In this document: in pieces, positions 56,609 through 64,000 of the stretch
Position numbering within the stretch: position 1 is the stretch's first letter
Layout: every line of letters begins with the position of its first letter
DNA from: Acidipropionibacterium sp.
Lineage (GTDB): Bacteria > Actinomycetota > Actinomycetes > Propionibacteriales > Propionibacteriaceae
DNA length: 64,000 bases
Reading direction: 5' to 3'
NCBI GenBank assembly: GCA_022647765.1
Contig: JALCLH010000002.1
Span: 248,001 to 312,000, forward strand
Made by a program: the position numbers and the translations under genes
The notes under the pieces: generated by a model
Databases searched by the model: none
Told to the model about the DNA's origin: nothing
The model's input: the letters and a program-made list of their open reading frames with translations, nothing else

Positions 56609-57295
56609 ATGAGCATCATCGACGAGGTCACAGCCTCCGTTGATGCGGTGTTCAGCCAGCTCGACGCTCCCTCCTGGCCCGACCCGCACGCGGAGCGGCG
56701 GACTGTGGAGGAGGAGTACGGGCGGGTCACCCATCCCGGTCGTTTCCGCGCACTGAGACTGCGTCTCGAGGCGTGGCGGGAGCGGCTGGTCGACGACTGG
56801 GGGGTCGAGCTCGCGGAGTCCTCGGTGCCGCGGACCCACGATGCTGACCTCGAGGGCGAGGAATCCACAGCGACCGCAAGCCTGTGGACAAGTCCGCGCG
56901 AAGGGACCCTCCCGCTGCGCGTCACCGTGTCGGAGACCGGCGGAGTGACCTGCATCCAGCTCGGCATCGGGGACGACGCCGTCGATTTCGGCTGCCTGCC
57001 AGAGTGCGCCTGCGACGCCTGCGATGCGGGATCGGCCGCGCTGCTCGCCGATCTCGATGCGTTCCTGATCTCGGTGATCTCCGGCAATCTGGTGGTCGTC
57101 ATCGGCCCTGCGGTGGTTGACGGGTCCGGTCTCGAACGCCCGTCCTTCCTCGTCGTGGCCACCGAGGAGGACTGGCTGCTGCAGGGCGAGGGCCCCGCCG
57201 AGACCGCCGAGATCGTCGACGCTGTGCGCTCCGGCGACGACCCGCACCTGCCTGCTGGCTGCGTCGTGCACCACGGCGCTCCCTGGATTGCCTGA
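56609..57295 (+). CDS. Hypothetical protein, possible DUF6226-like
   Basis: A 228-residue soluble protein. It contains FGCLPECACDACDAGSAAL (residues about 130-148), a Cys-rich motif that could bind metal, then LDAFLISVISGNLVVV, and an N-terminal helix-rich part with HPGRFRALRLRLEAWRERL. I recognise the CxCDxCDxGS pattern from an actinobacterial family of unknown function (DUF6226) but cannot verify it. The frame is intact. It sits between dnaN and recF, which are normally adjacent or separated by gnd. Confidence 0.6.
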   Translation: MSIIDEVTASVDAVFSQLDAPSWPDPHAERRTVEEEYGRVTHPGRFRALRLRLEAWRERLVDDWGVELAESSVPRTHDADLEGEESTATASLWTSPREGTLPLRVTVSETGGVTCIQLGIGDDAVDFGCLPECACDACDAGSAALLADLDAFLISVISGNLVVVIGPAVVDGSGLERPSFLVVATEEDWLLQGEGPAETAEIVDAVRSGDDPHLPAGCVVHHGAPWIA

Positions 57296-57347
57296 GTCCA
57301 GAACCGGTCGCCCAAGAGGATCCGATCGGGATGCCTCGGATTATTGG

Positions 57348-57516
57348 TGCAATTTGCGGGAATGGTGCGATGACTTCCGTGGCGACCTCCCTGCCTCCCC
57401 ATCCACCCCGGCGGTAATGGCTCAATCACAAGGTGATTCGTCGGGGCCGTGCTGATCGGCGTATCGATGGAGCCAACGAACTGTGAGTGATCTCGGGCTC
57501 ATTCCCGCAAATTGCA
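57348..57516. repeat. 169-bp unit bounded by perfect 17-bp inverted repeats
   Basis: TGCAATTTGCGGGAATG (57348-57364) and CATTCCCGCAAATTGCA (57500-57516) enclose 135 bp with no ORF. The layout resembles a miniature inverted-repeat element; no target duplication is evident. Downstream, 57598-57690 holds imperfect repeats of GGCTGAGTGTGGATCGG-type units before recF. Confidence 0.7.
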
Positions 57517-57709
57517 GACCTTTTCCGAGTCTTGCGGATCGTCATGCGTTGGTCCCGCCCGCTCCGCGCTGCTTTCGGGCGGGGTGACGCCCGGGACTGG
57601 GCTGAGTATGGATCGGGCTGGGTATGGCTGGGCATGGATCGGGCTGAGTGTGGCTGAGTGTGGATCGGGTTGAGTGTGGATCCGGTGATTCGCCGTAGGC
57701 TGGGCTCTG

Positions 57710-59104
57710 ATGTTTGTCGAGCGCCTCTGGCTGACCGATTTCCGGTCCTACGTGCGCGCCGACGTGCCCATGACCTCTGGCGTCACGACCTTCATCGGCG
57801 CCAACGGCCAGGGCAAGACCAACCTCGTGGAGGCCGTGGAGTATCTCTCGCGGCTCTCCTCGCACCGGGTCCGCCAGGATCTGCCGCTGATCCGGATGGG
57901 GACCGAGCAGGCCCTGGTTCGCGGCAAGGTGCGCGCCGGTCACGGGGACGACCGGTCTCTGCTGCTGGAGATCGAGATCAACGCCCACCGGGCCAACCGG
58001 GCCCGCATCAACCGCGCCCCGCTGCCCCGGACCCGGGATCTGCTCGGGGTGCTGAGGACCGTGGTCTTCTCTCCCAACGACCTCGACATCGTCCGCGGGG
58101 ACCCGTCGGACCGCCGCGACTTCCTGGACGGTCTGGTGATCACCCGGTGGCCGAGGATGGCCGGCGTCAAAGCCGACTACGAGCGGGTCCTGCGCCAGCG
58201 CAACGCCCTGCTGAAGTCCCTGTCGGGGCGCAGCGCCTCGGCCGGCGCGGAGATCGGCGCCACCCTCGACATCTGGGACGACCAGCTGGCCACCATCGGC
58301 GCCGAGCTGCTGTCGGCCCGCCTGGACACCCTCACAGCAGTGATGCCGCTGGCCTCCGACGCCTACCGGGAGATCGCCCCGGTCAACGACCTGGCCGGCG
58401 CCGACTACCGGTCGAGCATCGATCTCGACGGCCTGTGGCGTCCCCCCGAGTCCACTGCGGGGGCCGAGATGGCACGCGAGACTGCAGAGGATGGGGAGGC
58501 GGACATCCAGCCCGTCGACCGCGCTAGACTCACCGAGCGCTTCCTGGAGGCCCTGGCTGAGCGCCGCCGCGACGAGCTGGTCCGCGGTCTGACCCTGGTC
58601 GGCCCGCATCGCGACGACATCCCGCTGTCCATCGGAGACTTGCCGGCCAGGGGATACGCCTCCCACGGGGAGTCCTGGTCCTTCGCACTGGCCCTGCGGC
58701 TGGCCTCCTTCCAGCTGTTGCGCCGCGACGGAATCGAACCCGTACTGGTGCTGGACGACGTCTTCTCCGAGCTGGACGCCACCCGGCGCGACCGGCTGGC
58801 TGACTGTGTCATCGGTGCCGACCAGGTGCTGGTGACCGCGGCCGTCGCCCAGGATGTTCCGGCCCAGCTGGCCGGGGCCCGGTTCCGGGTGGGCGGGGGA
58901 GAGGTGCGGGCCGAGGAGACGGCGACCAAGCCGCAGCAGGACGAGCCGCCCGAAGTGCGGTCAGAGGTGCGGCCGGACGAGCCGCCGGACGAGCCGCCAG
59001 AGGAGCCGAACAGAACTGACGGTGGCGCCGACCATAATGGGGATCAGGCCGAGGTCTCCGGCATCGGGGACTCGGGGACGCCGAGGGGAGGTCGTGATGC
59101 CTGA
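57710..59104 (+). CDS. recF: DNA repair ATPase RecF
   Basis: A 464-residue SMC-like ATPase that loads RecA at gaps. Seen: LWLTDFRSYVRADV, Walker A FIGANGQGKTNLVEAVEYL, NDLDIVRGDPSDRRDFLD, signature GYASHGESWSFALALRLA, Walker B LVLDDVFSELDATRRDRL, and TAAVAQDVP. A C-terminal extension of about 65 acidic residues (DEPPDEPPEEPN) is not family-typical. ATG 57710 is the start. The stop overlaps the DUF721 start by 8 bp. Confidence 0.94.
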   Translation: MFVERLWLTDFRSYVRADVPMTSGVTTFIGANGQGKTNLVEAVEYLSRLSSHRVRQDLPLIRMGTEQALVRGKVRAGHGDDRSLLLEIEINAHRANRARINRAPLPRTRDLLGVLRTVVFSPNDLDIVRGDPSDRRDFLDGLVITRWPRMAGVKADYERVLRQRNALLKSLSGRSASAGAEIGATLDIWDDQLATIGAELLSARLDTLTAVMPLASDAYREIAPVNDLAGADYRSSIDLDGLWRPPESTAGAEMARETAEDGEADIQPVDRARLTERFLEALAERRRDELVRGLTLVGPHRDDIPLSIGDLPARGYASHGESWSFALALRLASFQLLRRDGIEPVLVLDDVFSELDATRRDRLADCVIGADQVLVTAAVAQDVPAQLAGARFRVGGGEVRAEETATKPQQDEPPEVRSEVRPDEPPDEPPEEPNRTDGGADHNGDQAEVSGIGDSGTPRGGRDA

Positions 59105-59687
59105 ACCGGAGGAGACTCCCGATGAGTCCGATCTGCAGGCCCTGGCCGAGCACGACGAGGACGGCACAGATCTCGCCCGTCTCATCGCGCTGTCGGCCCG
59201 CGGCGACCCGGCGGGAACGCCGCGCCGTCGTACCGACTCCGACGTCACCCTGCCTCCGCCGAAAGGGGTCGGGCGTCCGCGCAGACGGCGTCGCCGGCAC
59301 AGTGCCGCGTGGTCCGGATCGGGCCCGGACCGGCGCGACCCGGTGCCGCTCGGCAAGGTCATGGACCGTTTCATCGCCGACCGCGACTGGGGTCGCCAGA
59401 TCAGCCTGCGGGTGGTGCTGGCGCGCTGGCCCGAACTCGTCGGACCGGCCAATGCCGACCACTCCTGGCCGGTCGGCTACCAGGATTCCGTGCTGACGGT
59501 GCAGGCCGAGTCCACGGTGTGGGCCACCTCGCTGCGGTCCATCGCCGCGAACCTGGTCGCCGCGCTCAACTCCCGGCTCGGGGAGGGCGCGGTGACCCGG
59601 GTGGTGGTTCAGGGGCCGACGGCCCCGAGCTGGAAGCACGGCATTCGCAGCGTGCCGGGCCGCGGCCCTCGCGACACCTACGGATGA
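59097..59687 (+). CDS. DUF721 (DciA-like) protein
   Basis: A 196-residue protein. The C-terminal domain (VLARWPELVGPANADHSWPV, LTVQAESTVWATSLRSIAAN, LVAALNSRLGEGAVTRVVV) is the DUF721 domain, related to DciA, the helicase-loading factor of bacteria lacking DnaC/DnaI. The N-terminal half is acidic then basic (VGRPRRRRRR-type). Its place after recF is conserved in actinobacteria and fits a replication role. The usual next genes gyrB-gyrA do not follow. Confidence 0.88.
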   Translation: MPEPEETPDESDLQALAEHDEDGTDLARLIALSARGDPAGTPRRRTDSDVTLPPPKGVGRPRRRRRRHSAAWSGSGPDRRDPVPLGKVMDRFIADRDWGRQISLRVVLARWPELVGPANADHSWPVGYQDSVLTVQAESTVWATSLRSIAANLVAALNSRLGEGAVTRVVVQGPTAPSWKHGIRSVPGRGPRDTYG

Positions 59688-59802
59688 GTCACGCGTCCTC
59701 CATGTACCCTTGATGACTGTGCATTTTGTGTGATCGGCGGGTCGCCGTGATTGACTTCATTCAGGAGTCGGGGCGGACAACGTCCCATAGGAGGGAGTCG
59801 GA

Positions 59803-61041
59803 ATGCGGCCGCTGATCGGGCGGGTTCAGCACTATGCGTGGGGATCCACCGACGCCATTCCACACATTCTCGGCCTCACGCCGGACGGAGCGCCGTGGGC
59901 CGAGTACTGGCTCGGAGCGCACACCTCGGCCCCCTCGGTTCTTGATACCGGCTCGGGTACTGCATCCGGCATCACCGGCCAGGGCACCGATCTCGACGAG
60001 TACCTGGCCTTTCACAGCGAGGAGATCGGGGACGCCTCCTGCCGGGCCTTCGGCGAGCGACTGCCCTACCTGGTGAAGATCCTCTCTGCCGCCCATTCGC
60101 TCAGTCTGCAGGCCCATCCCTCGCGGGCCCAGGCCGAGGCCGGCTTCATCGCCGAGAACGCCGCCGGCGTCCCGGTGAACGCGGCCGACCGGCTGTTCCG
60201 CGACGACTGGCCCAAACCGGAGATGATCGTCGCTCTCACCGGCTTCGAGGCCCTCTCGGGTTTCCGGGATCCCGCCGAGTCCCTGCGGCTCATCGGGGGA
60301 CTCGGCGTGACGCCGCGGGTCGACGAGATGCTGCGTCCGCTGCGGGAGCGGGACGCCCGATCCGGCCTGGCCACCGTCATCCGGGACTGCCTCATCGGGT
60401 CCGAACAGGTGATCGTGGCTCTGGCCGACCTGCTGGACGCCGCTCGTCGCAACCTGGGCCGTCAGGACGCGGTCGGCGATGCCGCAGAGACTGCCGTCGA
60501 GTTGCAGGCCGACCATCCCGGAGACCCGTCGATCCTGGCCGCCCTGCTGATGAACCGCGTGCTGCTGAACCCGGGCCAGCAGATTCACCAGCCCGCCGGC
60601 ACCATGCACGCCTACCTTCGCGGTACCGGCATCGAGATCATGGCGAACTCCGACAATGTGCTGCGCGGCGGTCTCACCGTCAAGCACGTCGACGTCGACG
60701 CCCTGCTGCAGGTCGCCGACCTGGAACCACGCAGGGTGATCCCCAGCGACCCCGAGCCGATCGGAGACGCGATCTCCCTCTATCGGACGCCGTATCCCGA
60801 GTTCCGGCTGTGGCGGGTGGAGCCCGGAGACCGTCCGGTGGCGCTGCCCGGCGCCGATCGGGGCCGAATCCTGCTGGTGATCTCCGGTGAGCTCGAGTGC
60901 TCGACCCCGTCCGACAGGTCAGCGCCGGCCCGGGAACTTGCGGTTGGCGCCGGCCGGTCGGCCTGGTTGGCCGCCGGAGAGGCGGTGTCGGTGCGGGCCG
61001 GGGAGCCGACCCTGGCCTTCCTGGCTGCTCCTGGAGTGTGA
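59803..61041 (+). CDS. manA: Mannose-6-phosphate isomerase
   Basis: A 412-residue type I phosphomannose isomerase (Zn-dependent), interconverting mannose-6-P and fructose-6-P. Seen: VQHYAWGSTDAIPHILG, the Zn motif LSLQAHPSRAQAEAGF, DRLFRDDWPKPEMIVALTGF with catalytic Lys and Glu, NPGQQIHQPAGTMHAYL (Zn His), and GIEIMANSDNVLRGGLT. ATG 59803 follows GGAGG. The frame is intact. It is convergent with beta-mannosidase, so together they turn mannosides into glycolytic fructose-6-P after phosphorylation. Confidence 0.95.
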   Translation: MRPLIGRVQHYAWGSTDAIPHILGLTPDGAPWAEYWLGAHTSAPSVLDTGSGTASGITGQGTDLDEYLAFHSEEIGDASCRAFGERLPYLVKILSAAHSLSLQAHPSRAQAEAGFIAENAAGVPVNAADRLFRDDWPKPEMIVALTGFEALSGFRDPAESLRLIGGLGVTPRVDEMLRPLRERDARSGLATVIRDCLIGSEQVIVALADLLDAARRNLGRQDAVGDAAETAVELQADHPGDPSILAALLMNRVLLNPGQQIHQPAGTMHAYLRGTGIEIMANSDNVLRGGLTVKHVDVDALLQVADLEPRRVIPSDPEPIGDAISLYRTPYPEFRLWRVEPGDRPVALPGADRGRILLVISGELECSTPSDRSAPARELAVGAGRSAWLAAGEAVSVRAGEPTLAFLAAPGV

Positions 61042-61057
61042 TTTTCGGGGTGATACG

Positions 61058-61128
61058 AATGAGATCTGCCACCAGCAAGCCGGTCTCTGGATAGTGCAGG
61101 GGGCGGCTCCGTGGTGGCAGATCTCATT
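61058..61128. repeat. 71-bp palindromic element between manA and beta-mannosidase
   Basis: Perfect 16-bp ends AATGAGATCTGCCACC (61058-61073) and GGTGGCAGATCTCATT (61113-61128). It lies 17 bp after the manA stop and overlaps the last codons of the convergent mannosidase, so it probably terminates both transcripts. Size and plan match the other 70-80-bp elements, though the sequence is its own. Confidence 0.8.
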
Positions 61129-63807
61129 TCCGTTCCGGCGCTTCCGGAGATGTCGAGACCCTGCGGGAGGCCTCCAGCAGATCATTGACGCTGCGCAGCC
61201 GAGGCTGAGAGTCCGAGTGTCCGGGATCGATATGGAGGACGACCGACTCCCCTGGCAGCAGGGTCACCCGGCGTGGATCCGTGGCGGCATCTCCGCGGCC
61301 CCTGTCGTGATCACAGCCGTCATGAGCCTCGGCGCTCAGCACGACCAGATCTTTCACCAGGTTCTCGGCGACCACAGTGATCATGCCCTCACCAGGGGTG
61401 ATGACGAGCCTGGCGGGCTCCAGCGCCAGGTCGATGTCCTCGACGAAGAACCACAGCGCCCGGCGGTCCCCCAGTCGTGCGACGAGCAGCTCCCGGGTCG
61501 GGTCGACCGGTGCGATGAGATCGGCCGGTAGCGCGACCGTGACATTGTCCCGCGGCCCGGCGGCGACCGGCGTCTCGACCGAGCTCAGCACGGCGCCGTC
61601 CAGATCACATCGCTGCACGGTCAGCGTGCCCTCCCAGGGGAGCCCGGCCAGGTTGCTGGCGATCACCGAGTACCCGGATGAGTGGGGGCCGTGCTCGCGC
61701 GGCTGGATGGTGAGAAGTGGTCGTCGTAGAGGTCGCGCAGCGCGTACCAGAGCAGCTTGCGGCGTCCCCTGGAGTCGACCGCCGCCCAGGAGCTCACCGG
61801 CCAGCAGTCGTTGAGCTGCCAGATGATCGATCCGGCGCAGCGCGGCCACCACGACCGGAACCAGGAGATCCCGCACTCCATCGCCCGCGCCTGGTTCAGG
61901 GAGGTCGTGAGGTGCCAGTCCTCGAAGTCTGCCGGCTGGGGGAGATGGGGGGCGAAGCCGTCGTTGAGCTTGCGCAGGCCGTCGGCGGCCTTCTCGTGCA
62001 GCAGCATCCCCGGCGAGCCCGGGGTGAGCGGGTCGTCGTCCAGGTACTCGCCGAGGGTGGCCCGCTCGGCCGGCCCCTGGAACCCGAACTCGGCGCAGAA
62101 TCGGGGCACCGAATCGCGGTAGTGGGTGTAGTCGATCTGATTCCACACCGACCAGGAGTGCACCGAGCCATGATCCGGATTGCGCGGATCCATCAGATCA
62201 CGCGGGTTGAACGGGGAGGTCGGGGTGTAGGGGCGGGTGCCGTCCCAGCGCGCCACGATCTGCGGCAGCAGCTCGGTGTAGTAGCCCAGACCCCAGGACT
62301 GGCCGGGCGCCAGAGTGTCCTGCCAGCCCCAGTGGACGTACCCCTCGACGTTCTCGTTACAGCCGTTCCACAGGATGAGGGCCGGGTGGCTCGCCATCCG
62401 GACGACGTTCTCGGTGGCCTCGGCCGCCACCTGCTCGGACAGTTCGGCGTCCTCGGAGTAGGCGGCGCAGGCGAACAGGAAGTCCTGCCAGACCAGCAGG
62501 CCGAGCTGGTCGCAGCGATCCAGCATCCACTCGTCGGCGAACAGTCCGCCTCCCCAGATCCGCAGCACATTCATGTGCGCGTCCAGGGCGTCGTCGATGC
62601 CGCGCTGGTAGTCCTCGGGGGTCACCCGGGAGACGAAGACGTCGTCGGGAATCCAGTTGGCCCCCCGCAGGAAGAGCTCGCGGCCGTTGATGCGCACGGT
62701 GAAGCTGGTGCCGAAGTCGTCGGGCCGGGTGAGCAGTTCCACGGTGCGGAAGCCGAGTTTGCGCTGTCGGCGGTCGAGCATGTCGCCGTCGGGTCCGATG
62801 AGGGCGATCTCGACCTGGTAGAGCGGCTGATCGCCCTCTCCGACCGGCCACCACAGCTCGGGTTCGGGGATGTCCAGGGTGATGTCGTCGTCTCCGGTGA
62901 GGGGGACGCGGGTGCTCGCGAGAGGTGTGCTGGTGGCCCCGGTGTCGTCGGGGTCGATGTGAACCGGGCCGGTGACGGTGATCTGGGCCTCCAGATCCGC
63001 CTCGATGAATTCGTCGACCTCCGCGAGACCGGGGTCCAACTCGACGAGAGGTCGCACCCGGATGACGCCGGCGTGTCGGTCCTGTGAGTGGTCATCAATG
63101 GTCTCCAGGGAGGCGACGACGCTCACCGGATCCATCAGCCGCGCGGTTCGCCAGCGGATCAGTCTCACCGGCCGGAAGATTCCCGAGGTGACCAGATCGG
63201 GGCCCCAGTCCCAGCCGAAATTGCAGGCCATCTTCCGGATCGCATTGAAGGGGTACGCGTTGCCCGACTGCGGCCGGTCCCCCATCCGCTCGGCGGCCGC
63301 GCGGGCCTCGGTGACCGGGGCGGAGATGACGACGTCCAGAACGTTCTGGCGGTCCGCCCGAGTGATCAGCAGGTCGGTGACGTCGAACTCGTAGCTGCGG
63401 TGCATGTCGCGGACCGTGCCGAGCAGGGTGCCGTTGAGGGTGATCTTGGCGATGGTGTCGATCCCCTCGAAGCGCAGGGTGGTGCACTCCTCCCCGTCGG
63501 GCGGCTCGGTGGAGAACCGGCACCGGTAGCGGAAGTCCGAGCGCCCGATCCAGTCGGTGAGGTGCTCGTTGGTGCCGTGATACGGATCGGCGATGAGATC
63601 TGCCGCCAGGAGATCGGTGTGCACGCAGCCGGGAACCTGGGCGGGCAGCTCCTCGATGGGGAAGGGGGCCGGATCTCCACCGAGGTGGCTGAGGGTCCAG
63701 CCGTCTGTCAGGGTCGAGACGTTCGAGACAACAGAGTCCTGGACGGCGGGGTCCGGGATCGAGCCGGCCTGGACGGTGTGGCAAGGGGGCACGCTGGTGG
63801 CATCCAT
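61124..63807 (-). CDS. Beta-mannosidase (GH2), one frame break
   Basis: About 894 residues when repaired. Seen: GH2 sugar-binding domain (WTLSHLGGDPAPFPIEELPA, VPGCVHTDLL), FNAIRKMACNFGWDWGPDL as in beta-mannosidases, RINGRELFLRGANWIPDD, LRIWGGGLFADEWM, the acid/base block LILWNGCNENVEGY, and nucleophile region FCAEFGFQGPAERATL. Near 61718 one base is missing: DDHFSPSS should read DD-x-LLTIQPREHGPHSSG, and the new frame continues to 61124. ATG 63807 is taken; a later start is possible. There is no signal peptide, so it acts on imported oligosaccharides. Confidence 0.88.
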
Positions 63808-64000
63808 GGCTTCGAGTATCGCGTCTCGCCGGACAGCCGCACCAGAAGCAACCATCTGAGGTGACGACTCGTCCCGAGATGGGGATGATCCAGATGAGTC
63901 GACTCGCCCTGTTGACACTAGGCCGCTCAGCCTGATACCGTGTGCGGACACAACCAAATATCAGTGAGATAGTGCATTGAACGCTCACCACTCCCCCCGG
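63808..64000. promoter_or_regulatory. Upstream region of beta-mannosidase, window edge
   Basis: It holds the leftward promoter. TGAGCGTTCAATGC (minus strand, near 63971-63984) resembles half of a LacI-type operator. No coding sequence can be supported before the window ends. Confidence 0.35.

Overview
The window is high-GC actinobacterial DNA. A cobalamin cluster led by a B12 riboswitch, the rpmH-rnpA-yidD-yidC-jag/dnaA block, three perfect parS sites and DUF222/DUF3817/DUF721-type genes suggest the chromosomal replication-origin region of a Propionibacteriaceae member (Acidipropionibacterium/Propionibacterium-like). That assignment is inference; no rRNA or other phylogenetic marker was compared.

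Layout. 1-7.3 kb: corrin-ring genes (cobK, cobA, a CobC/CobD-type aminotransferase, cbiA, cobO, cbiT, cbiC). The minus-strand operon cobO-cbiA-cobC-cobA lies behind a cobalamin riboswitch. A Phd/PIN toxin-antitoxin pair sits between two perfect 52-bp direct repeats, one of which is the 3' end of cobA. 7.3-10.8 kb: a carbohydrate ABC importer (two permeases, Tat-lipoprotein binding protein). 11.2-16.3 kb: patatin-like lipase, HisC-type aminotransferase, DHA2 efflux pump with divergent MarR, and an ArsR regulator fused to a duplicated His-rich domain. 16.3-21.7 kb: jag, yidC, yidD, rnpA and rpmH leftward, dnaA rightward. 21.9-35.4 kb: AcuI-like reductase, DUF222-HNH protein, a TetR/YhgE/ATPase operon, GNAT-like protein, MocR-like aminotransferase, ATP-grasp Ddl homologue and SURF1. 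35.4-44.2 kb: a cluster of apparently lower GC that looks acquired (ornithine cyclodeaminase, FadR-type regulator, dipeptide ABC importer, M24 creatinase-fold protein). 44.9-51.2 kb: GATase, DUF3817, then parB, parA and rsmG leftward with three parS sites. 51.3-51.6 kb: a DnaA-box cluster with an AT-rich stretch, my best oriC candidate. 51.7-59.7 kb: MacB-like ABC exporter, dnaN, an unknown protein, recF, DUF721. 59.8-64 kb: manA and beta-mannosidase, a mannoside-use pair.

Two themes run through the window. First, the usual order parB-parA-rsmG-jag-yidC-yidD-rnpA-rpmH-dnaA-oriC-dnaN-recF is broken: the jag-to-dnaA block lies about 25 kb left of parB, so dnaA is separated from dnaN by 33.6 kb. 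Second, the sequence carries many small palindromic elements of about 70-80 bp with 13-20-bp terminal inverted repeats, one inside the cbiA coding frame, and many in-frame micro-repeats in variable protein loops.

Caution: at least 20 single-base frame breaks, many in homopolymers, interrupt conserved genes including the essential rnpA. Most are in the cobalamin genes and the ftsX-like permease. Sequencing or assembly error is the simplest explanation for most; the in-frame UAA in the sugar-binding protein is not an indel and could be real.
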